NCBI RefSeq assembly: GCF_023035815.1
Contig: NZ_CP073159.1
Location: 186,001-250,000 of the forward strand
Direction of reading: 5' to 3'
Origin: Borrelia parkeri
Lineage (GTDB): Bacteria; Spirochaetota; Spirochaetia; Borreliales; Borreliaceae
Length of the DNA: 64,000 nt
The notes under the pieces were generated by a model, which was given only the letters and a program-made list of their open reading frames with translations, was not told the DNA's origin and ran no database searches. Both the position numbers and the translations under genes were made by a program. Positions 57,876-64,000 of the stretch are shown in pieces. Numbering within the stretch: position 1 is the first letter of the stretch; the number at the start of each line of letters is the position of its first letter.

Positions 57876-58292
57876 ATGAATAGCAAACACAACCTAAACA
57901 GTCAAATAACATTGTTTAAAGGAATAATTAAAAAATTCATAAAGGAAAGATGTAAAAATTTTTTCATCTCAAAAAGATTCACAAATAAAATCAAAGAATT
58001 AATCAAAAGTTTTAATTTATACAACACAGATCATATAATCTTAAACGACCAAAAAGGCAATGGTCAAAATTGGAAAAAATTTATAACTCATAATCTCATC
58101 CCCTTGATAGCAAAAGATTTATTAATGAATAAAAACCTATGCTACAAAAACAAATATAAAGAGCACATCAATGCTTTTATATCAAATTTCACAAATTCTA
58201 AGATAATGAATATTGAAATATCAAATAAAAAAAGAGTAATTAGTCAGCATAAAAAGGCTTCACTAAAGTTTTCATATTTGGAAATAATTTAA
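57876..58292 (+). CDS. Orphan small basic protein at the head of the glp cluster
   Basis: 138 residues, Lys/Asn/Ile-rich, strongly basic, without signal peptide, membrane segment or any domain I know. AGGAG eight bases ahead of the ATG and a consensus promoter about 60 bases further up make it a real gene candidate. A 145-base AT-rich gap separates it from glpF. From memory, Lyme Borrelia have no annotated gene between dck and glpF, so this may be relapsing-fever specific or a remnant. It could act as a leader ORF or RNA-binding regulator, but there is no direct evidence. Confidence 0.6.
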   Translation: MNSKHNLNSQITLFKGIIKKFIKERCKNFFISKRFTNKIKELIKSFNLYNTDHIILNDQKGNGQNWKKFITHNLIPLIAKDLLMNKNLCYKNKYKEHINAFISNFTNSKIMNIEISNKKRVISQHKKASLKFSYLEII

Positions 58293-58437
58293 ACGAATTC
58301 AACATAACTAGTACATATTAAAAAAATATTATGCGAAAAAATGAAAATAAAAACATTATTAAAAAAACCATGTAAGTTGAAAAAATATAAAAAGTTAATT
58401 TCAAATTAGATTTTAAATAATATAAGGGGGTTAAAGT

Positions 58438-59199
58438 ATGATTTATATACGATTTAAAGAATTTATCGCAGAATTTTTAGGTACATTTATTTTACTGGCA
58501 CTTGGAACAGGTTCTGTAGCAATGACAACCTTATTCCCATCAAATACTTCTGTAACTGGAGAAATAATAAAGGGAGGCTATACAAATATAGTACTTGGCT
58601 GGGGACTTGGTGTAACATTTGGGGTTTATACAGCAGCAAGAATTAGTGGTGCACACTTAAATCCTGCCATTAGTATTGGATTAGCTACTATTGGCAGATT
58701 TCCAACGGAAAAACTTTTTCACTACATTTCAGCACAAATACTTGGAGCATTTTCTGGGGCTCTAATGACATTAATTGTATTTTACCCAAAATGGATAGAA
58801 ATAGATCCTGCATTTGAAAATACCCAAGGAATTATGTCAACTTTTCCTGCTGTCCCTGGTTTTTGGCCTGGATTTATTGACCAAATATTTGGAACATTTT
58901 TACTGATGTTTTTAGTTCTAGTTGTTGGAAAATTTATAAAGGGAGACACTCAAAATCCATTTTTTCCTTTCATTATTGGATCAATAGTTTTAGCCATTGG
59001 AATAAGCTTTGGGGGAATGAATGGTTACGCTATTAATCCAGCAAGGGATTTGGGACCAAGAATATTACTACTATTAGCCGGTTTTAAAAATCACGGTTTT
59101 GACGAAATGAACGTATTCATTATCCCTATATTAGGTCCAATAATTGGTACTATCCTAGGTGCTACAGTTTACGAACTTACCTTAGAAGACAAAGAATGA
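58438..59199 (+). CDS. glpF: Glycerol facilitator GlpF
   Basis: 253 residues, aquaporin fold with six membrane segments and both NPA motifs: SGAHLNPAISIG and GYAINPARDLGPR. The Asp after the second NPA-R is typical of glycerol-conducting members. Admits glycerol into the cell. ATG seven bases after AAGGGGG. First recognised gene of glpF-glpK-glpT-glpQ-glpD; in Borrelia the glp genes are tick-phase genes influenced by cyclic-di-GMP. Confidence 0.96.
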   Translation: MIYIRFKEFIAEFLGTFILLALGTGSVAMTTLFPSNTSVTGEIIKGGYTNIVLGWGLGVTFGVYTAARISGAHLNPAISIGLATIGRFPTEKLFHYISAQILGAFSGALMTLIVFYPKWIEIDPAFENTQGIMSTFPAVPGFWPGFIDQIFGTFLLMFLVLVVGKFIKGDTQNPFFPFIIGSIVLAIGISFGGMNGYAINPARDLGPRILLLLAGFKNHGFDEMNVFIIPILGPIIGTILGATVYELTLEDKE

Positions 59200-59254
59200 T
59201 CCTAAATACAATTCAAACTAACATTGGTTATGACAATAATGTTAAGGAGGAACA

Positions 59255-60754
59255 ATGAATATGAAATATATTTTATCTATTGATCAAGGTACAACTAGTT
59301 CAAGAGCAATAATATTTGACAAAAAGGCAAACATAAAAGGATTTGCACAAAAAGAATTTAAACAAATTTATCCATATCCAAGTTGGGTTGAACATAATCC
59401 AAACGAAATATGGAGCTCAATATTAGGAGTAATGGCAGAAGCTTTAGCAAACGCAAGAACTTTTCCCAATGAAATTGAAGCAATTGGAATTACGAATCAA
59501 AGAGAAACGACAATTATTTGGGATAGGCAAACAGGACATCCAATTTATAACGCAATAGTCTGGCAAGACAGAAGAACAGCTCAACTCTGCGATGAATTAA
59601 AAGCAAAAGGACAAGATAAAAATTTTTTAAAAAAAACAGGTCTTGTATTAGATGCTTATTTTAGCGGTACAAAAATAAAATGGATATTGGATAATGTTGC
59701 AGGAGCAAGAAAACGAGCAGAAAAGGGAGAATTATGTTTTGGAACAATAGATACTTGGATGGTCTGGAACCTTACTAAAGGAAAAATACATATTACAGAT
59801 TATTCCAATGCATCAAGAACCCTACTCTTAAACATTAAAACACTTGAATGGGACGAGGAACTATTGCAAATATTAGACATCCCAAAATCAATTTTACCTG
59901 AACTTAAACAAAGTTCTGAAGTATATGGAAAAACCGACTCTTCCACACTGGGAACAGAAATCACTATTTCAGGAATTGCAGGTGATCAGTTTGCAGCAAC
60001 ATTTGGACAAGCATGTCTTCAAAAAGGAATGGCTAAAAATACCTATGGAACTGGCTGCTTTGTTACCGTTAACATAGGAAAAAACCCTATTATTAATGAA
60101 CAACAAACACTTTTAACCTCAATTGCATGGGGAAGAAAAAATTCAATAACTTATGTTCTTGAGGGAAGTGTTTTTATTGGAGGAGCTGTAATTCAATGGT
60201 TAAGAGATAATCTAGAACTATTTAGAAAAAGTCGTGATGCAGAGGCACTTGCAGCCTCAGTAGATAATAATGGGGGTGTTTATTTTGTACCAGCATTTGT
60301 AGGACTTGGAACACCTCATTGGGATGCTTATGCCAGAGGAACAATTATTGGACTTACAAGAAGCTCAACAAAAGAACACATTACAAGAGCCGCTCTTGAA
60401 AGCATTGCATTGCAAAGCTTTGATGTACTAACCGAAATTCAAAACTCAATTCAAGGTTTTGCAATAAAAGAACTAAGAGTTGATGGAAAAGCTAGTCAAA
60501 ATAATCTACTTATGCAATTCCAATCTGATATTTTACAGTGCAATGTTGTTAGACCAAAAATTACAGAAACTACCGCTCTTGGTTCTGCTTATCTGGCAGG
60601 ACTTGCTGTAGGATATTGGGAAAGCGCTGAAGAGATTACAAGTCTTTGGAAATCAGATAAAATATTTGAACCTTCAATGAAAAACAGCAAAAGAGAAGAT
60701 TTAATCTATAATTGGCATAAAGCTATTAAGAGAGCAAAGGATTGGATTCAATAA
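59255..60754 (+). CDS. glpK: Glycerol kinase
   Basis: 499 residues, FGGY family, normal length. N-terminal phosphate loop [53 protein letters not shown] and YGTGCF are conserved. Phosphorylates glycerol to glycerol 3-phosphate. The AAGGAGG stands before two possible ATGs (59255 and 59261); either could be used. 55 bases after glpF. Confidence 0.97.
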   Translation: MNMKYILSIDQGTTSSRAIIFDKKANIKGFAQKEFKQIYPYPSWVEHNPNEIWSSILGVMAEALANARTFPNEIEAIGITNQRETTIIWDRQTGHPIYNAIVWQDRRTAQLCDELKAKGQDKNFLKKTGLVLDAYFSGTKIKWILDNVAGARKRAEKGELCFGTIDTWMVWNLTKGKIHITDYSNASRTLLLNIKTLEWDEELLQILDIPKSILPELKQSSEVYGKTDSSTLGTEITISGIAGDQFAATFGQACLQKGMAKNTYGTGCFVTVNIGKNPIINEQQTLLTSIAWGRKNSITYVLEGSVFIGGAVIQWLRDNLELFRKSRDAEALAASVDNNGGVYFVPAFVGLGTPHWDAYARGTIIGLTRSSTKEHITRAALESIALQSFDVLTEIQNSIQGFAIKELRVDGKASQNNLLMQFQSDILQCNVVRPKITETTALGSAYLAGLAVGYWESAEEITSLWKSDKIFEPSMKNSKREDLIYNWHKAIKRAKDWIQ

Positions 60755-60858
60755 TATTTATATTACTAATTTGTTAAAATCCAAAGACTAGTATTTCTTA
60801 AATTATAAACGTAATATATAAAATTATTATTTGATAAAAACAATGGAGATGTTAAATT

Positions 60859-62223
60859 ATGAAGAAGTTATTTGATTTTTTAAAACCAGCACCTCACATA
60901 AAAAGAGTACACAAAGAAATAGAAGATTCACTATATAAAAAGTTAAGATTGCAAATCTTTATTTCAATATTCATTGGATATGCTGGTTTTTATTTAACTA
61001 GAAAAATTTTTTCATTTGCTATACCAGAGCTTGAAAAAGAGGGTTTCAATAAAGGCCAATTAGGAATAGCTTTATCTGGAGTTTCAATTGCATATGGATT
61101 TTCTAAATTTATTATGGGAAATATCTCAGATCGGAGCAATCCTAGATATTTTTTAGCACTAGGACTACTGCTTACAGCAATAATTACATTGTTATTTGGA
61201 TTACTTTCATGGCAATTACTCGACCCCACAACTGCGATAATGTTAATGTTTATTTTGATGTTTGCAAATGGATGGGTGCAAGGCATGGGATGGCCTGCGT
61301 GCGGGAGAACTATGGTTCACTGGTGGGCAAAAAAAGAAAGGGGAATAACTGTAGCTACTTGGAATTTAGCTCACAATATAGGAGGAGGAGGAGCTGGAAT
61401 AATATCCGCTTGGGCCTTGATTCACTTTAAAGAATGGCAAGCCATATTTTATGTACCAGCAATATTAGTATTAGGAATTGCAATATTTATTCTCATTACA
61501 CTACGAGATACACCTCAATCTGTAGGATTACCACCAATTGAAGAGTATAAAAATGATTATCCTGACGACTATACAGAAGAAGCAGAAAAAGAACTTGATG
61601 CAAAAGATATATTTATAAAATATGTCCTTAATAATAAACTGCTATGGTACATAGCTACTGCTAACGCATTTATATACTTTGTCAGATACGGAGTCCTAGA
61701 CTGGGCACCATCATATCTCTCGCAAGTAAAAAACTTTTCTATCAAAAATTCAGGATGGGCATATTCCCTTTATGAATTTTCAGCTATCCCTGGAACAATA
61801 ATTTGCGGATGGATATCTGATAAAATTTTTAAAGGAAGAAGATCTGAGACTGGAATAATTTTTATGACCGCCGCTCTTATCACAATAATTATATATTGGC
61901 AACTACCAGAAAATAATCCAACACTTACAACTATTCTCTTAGCAATAATAGGATTTTTAATCTACGGCCCTGTTATGCTTATTGGTCTTCACGCTCTTGA
62001 TCTTGCTCCCAAAAAAGCTGCGGGCACTGCTGCAGGATTTACAGGATTATTTGGATATATAGGGGGTTCTGTTACTGCTAGCGCTATTACAGGTCTTGTA
62101 CTGCAACACTTTAATTGGAATGTTTATTTTTATCTATTAATAACTGCTTGCATATTTTCAATACTATTTATAAGTTTAACACTCAAGCAAGAAAAAAAAA
62201 TTAATAATATCAATAAACAATAA
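60859..62223 (+). CDS. glpT: Glycerol-3-phosphate transporter GlpT
   Basis: 454 residues, 12 predicted membrane segments, organophosphate:phosphate antiporter family of the MFS. GYAGFYLTRKIFSFAIPEL near residue 40 carries the substrate-binding Arg region, and MGWPACGRTMVHWWAKKERG is the conserved OPA loop. Imports glycerol 3-phosphate in exchange for phosphate. It lies between glpK and glpQ; this pair is absent from the glp locus of Lyme Borrelia. Confidence 0.93.
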   Translation: MKKLFDFLKPAPHIKRVHKEIEDSLYKKLRLQIFISIFIGYAGFYLTRKIFSFAIPELEKEGFNKGQLGIALSGVSIAYGFSKFIMGNISDRSNPRYFLALGLLLTAIITLLFGLLSWQLLDPTTAIMLMFILMFANGWVQGMGWPACGRTMVHWWAKKERGITVATWNLAHNIGGGGAGIISAWALIHFKEWQAIFYVPAILVLGIAIFILITLRDTPQSVGLPPIEEYKNDYPDDYTEEAEKELDAKDIFIKYVLNNKLLWYIATANAFIYFVRYGVLDWAPSYLSQVKNFSIKNSGWAYSLYEFSAIPGTIICGWISDKIFKGRRSETGIIFMTAALITIIIYWQLPENNPTLTTILLAIIGFLIYGPVMLIGLHALDLAPKKAAGTAAGFTGLFGYIGGSVTASAITGLVLQHFNWNVYFYLLITACIFSILFISLTLKQEKKINNINKQ

Positions 62224-62293
62224 TTATATAAACATGGAAGCTTAATAAATAAATATATTATAATGTAATCATCACAATATAAGGGGTTAAATA

Positions 62294-63310
62294 ATGAAAT
62301 TAATTAAACCAAAATTACTAATGCTTACAATAAATATTTTTCTCATCATTGCCTGTCAGAATGAAAAAATGAGTATGACAAACAAAAAATCACCATTAAC
62401 TATAGCTCACAGAGGTGCTAGCGGGTATTTACCAGAACATACCTTAGAATCTAAAGCATTCGCTTATGCTTTAGGAGCTGATTACCTAGAACAAGACATC
62501 GTTTTGACAAAAGATAATGTTCCTATTATAATGCACGACCCAGAACTTGATACAACAACAAATGTTGCAAAATTATTTCCTGAAAGAGCTAGAGAAAACG
62601 GAAGATACTATTCTGTTGATTTCACACTAGATGAGCTTAAATCACTAAGTCTTAGCGAAAGATTTGATCTAGAAACCAGAAAACCAATATATCCTAAGCG
62701 TTTTCCCTTAAACGAATATAACTTTAAAATCCCAACTTTAGAGGAAGAAATACAATTTATACAAGGATTAAACAAAAGTACAGGAAGAAACGTTGGGATT
62801 TACCCTGAAATTAAAAAACCCTTATGGCATAAACAACAAGGTAAAGATATCTCTAAAATTGTAATAGAAATTTTAAATAAGTATGGATATAAGTCAAAAG
62901 AAGACAAAATTTATCTTCAAACATTCGACTTTGACGAATTAAAGAGAATAAGGGAAGAACTTGGATATCAAGGAAAATTAATAATGCTTGTTGGTGAAAA
63001 TGACTGGAATGAAGCACCAACAGACTATGAATACATAAAATCACAAGAAGGTATGACAGAGGTTGCAAAATATGCCGATGGAATTGGACCTTGGATACCC
63101 CAAATTATAATTGATGGAAAAATAACAGATCTAACAAGTTTAGCTCACAAATATAACATGGAGGTTCATGCTTATACATTTAGAATTGACTCATTACCTT
63201 CATATGTAAAAGATGCAAATGAGCTATTAGATCTATTATTTAATCAAGCTAAAATAGATGGCCTATTTACAGATTTTACTGATACAGTAGTGAAATTTAT
63301 AAAACAATAA
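62294..63310 (+). CDS. glpQ: Glycerophosphodiester phosphodiesterase GlpQ
   Basis: 338 residues. Signal with lipobox LIIAC (Cys about residue 21), suggesting a lipoprotein. GDPD domain: IAHRGASGYLPEHTLES (catalytic His and Glu), ADYLEQDIVLTKDNVPIIMHD (metal-binding Glu/Asp and second His), and TFDFDELKRIR. Cleaves glycerophosphodiesters from host phospholipid breakdown to glycerol 3-phosphate, which GlpT would import. GlpQ is the serological marker for relapsing-fever Borrelia, including B. miyamotoi. AAGGGG precedes the ATG. Confidence 0.97.
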   Translation: MKLIKPKLLMLTINIFLIIACQNEKMSMTNKKSPLTIAHRGASGYLPEHTLESKAFAYALGADYLEQDIVLTKDNVPIIMHDPELDTTTNVAKLFPERARENGRYYSVDFTLDELKSLSLSERFDLETRKPIYPKRFPLNEYNFKIPTLEEEIQFIQGLNKSTGRNVGIYPEIKKPLWHKQQGKDISKIVIEILNKYGYKSKEDKIYLQTFDFDELKRIREELGYQGKLIMLVGENDWNEAPTDYEYIKSQEGMTEVAKYADGIGPWIPQIIIDGKITDLTSLAHKYNMEVHAYTFRIDSLPSYVKDANELLDLLFNQAKIDGLFTDFTDTVVKFIKQ

Positions 63311-63343
63311 CTATAATTTTAATAAGGAGAATATCTGATTTTT

Positions 63344-64000
63344 ATGGGTAAAAATAAAAAAAAAGAATTAAGAGATATTGATAATCAAGATTTTGACTTA
63401 ATAATAGTTGGCGGAGGAGCAACTGGCCTTGGCATTGGAATAGATTCAATTACAAGAGGATACAAAACCTTACTCATTGAAAAATTTGATTATGCAAAAG
63501 GTACTTCCTCCAGATCAACTAAACTAATACACGGAGGCGTAAGGTATTTAGCACAATTAAATGTGCCTTTAGTAAAAGAGGCCTTATATGAAAAAGCTTT
63601 ACTTGAAACAAATGCACCCCACTTAGTTAGTAAATGTGCATTTGTTACGCCAATATATAACATTTTAAATATTCCTTACTACTATTTCGGATTAAGTTGG
63701 TATCACAACCTTCTTGGCAAGCATAAAAAATCTCAGTATAAAACAAAGCTATTATCAAAATCTAAGACAATAGAAAAAATGCCAAATATCAAAACCAAAG
63801 GCCTTAAATGCTCTGTTTTATACTACGATGCTTCATTTGATGATGCCAGAATGGCAATAAGCATGCTTAGAACTTTCACTGAAAAAGGAGGAATTGCGTT
63901 TAATTATACAGAACCCACAATTTTTATCAAAAAAAATGGCAAAATATCTGGTGCTATTATTAAAGATAAAATGACTGGAAAACAAGTTATCATTAATAGC
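63344..64000 (+). CDS. glpD: Glycerol-3-phosphate dehydrogenase, N-terminal part
   Basis: 219 codons visible, open to the window edge. FAD-binding Rossmann motif LIIVGGGATGLGIGIDSITRG near residue 17, then GTSSRSTKLIHGGVRYL and the conserved YYDASFDDARMA strand, typical of aerobic GlpD. Oxidises glycerol 3-phosphate to dihydroxyacetone phosphate for glycolysis. The chosen ATG at 63344 is about 14 bases after AAGGAG, longer than ideal; the family N-terminus is preserved from here. Last visible gene of the glp cluster. Confidence 0.93.
   Translation, partial: MGKNKKKELRDIDNQDFDLIIVGGGATGLGIGIDSITRGYKTLLIEKFDYAKGTSSRSTKLIHGGVRYLAQLNVPLVKEALYEKALLETNAPHLVSKCAFVTPIYNILNIPYYYFGLSWYHNLLGKHKKSQYKTKLLSKSKTIEKMPNIKTKGLKCSVLYYDASFDDARMAISMLRTFTEKGGIAFNYTEPTIFIKKNGKISGAIIKDKMTGKQVIINS

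Noticed and set aside
58293-58437. Separate promoter directly before glpF (TTAATT/TAATAT near 58395-58423)
   Set aside because: The -35 match is poor and the predicted start would fall on the ribosome binding site.

Overview
The window is a stretch of the linear chromosome of a Borrelia species, most probably of the relapsing-fever group. The DNA is very AT-rich, the proteins are heavy in Lys, Asn and Ile, and gene content and order match the Lyme Borrelia chromosome as I remember it, roughly from the tsaB/tsaE neighbourhood to glpD. Relapsing-fever affiliation rests on glpT and glpQ lying between glpK and glpD. GlpQ is the classical antigen that separates relapsing-fever from Lyme spirochetes. 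Assignment to a named species is not possible from the sequence alone.

Layout. 1-2097 (minus strand): the start of tsaB, tsaE, a small membrane protein, and the infC-rpmI-rplT translation operon. 2274-5709: a membrane protein/lipoprotein pair, then tatD and a TPR protein on the minus strand. 6006-12143 (plus): prfA, prmC and rel in one tight run, followed by a large membrane protein with a degenerate peptidase-like domain. 12140-14759 (minus): ddl and murE, both peptidoglycan precursor enzymes. 14901-18645: tRNA-Cys, a CorC/HlyC-type CBS protein, hflK-hflC closed by a strong hairpin, and tRNA-Phe. 18755-23553: a tRNA-like relic, a protein that looks like an inactivated HD-GYP domain, rsmD, galU and an unknown protein. 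23630-30462: a surface/TPR cluster (a protein with 22 twelve-residue repeats, then Lmp1), mutL and a coiled-coil protein.

30562-36116: a CAT-anticodon tRNA, a lipoprotein and efp (minus), and the pstSCAB phosphate operon, whose PstA carries an unexpected extracytoplasmic domain. 36117-41348 (minus): a mixed operon with a SIMPL protein, pgl, fliG1, a short alaS and gufA. 41429-47498: dus, serS, a lipoprotein and an M16 peptidase. 47522-54530 (minus): rpmE, rho, a bactofilin, hbb, rpsT, a membrane protein, ychF and a TPR/beta-propeller/VWA-like protein. 54684-57640: lnt, a small exported protein and a deoxynucleoside kinase. 57790-64000 (plus): a consensus promoter, an unrecognised 138-residue ORF, then glpF-glpK-glpT-glpQ-glpD (glpD runs off the end).

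Most genes are housekeeping and packed tightly, with 1-20 base overlaps and several convergent pairs that overlap at their stops. No insertion sequence, prophage, CRISPR array or rRNA gene was seen. The genes suit a host-dependent spirochete: import of glycerol, glycerol 3-phosphate and phosphate, salvage of deoxynucleosides, and many lipoproteins. The points most worth a second look are the PstA-embedded binding-protein-like domain, the apparent dead HD-GYP protein, the orphan ORF heading the glp cluster, the 36-bp repeat array, and paired palindromes in front of lnt.
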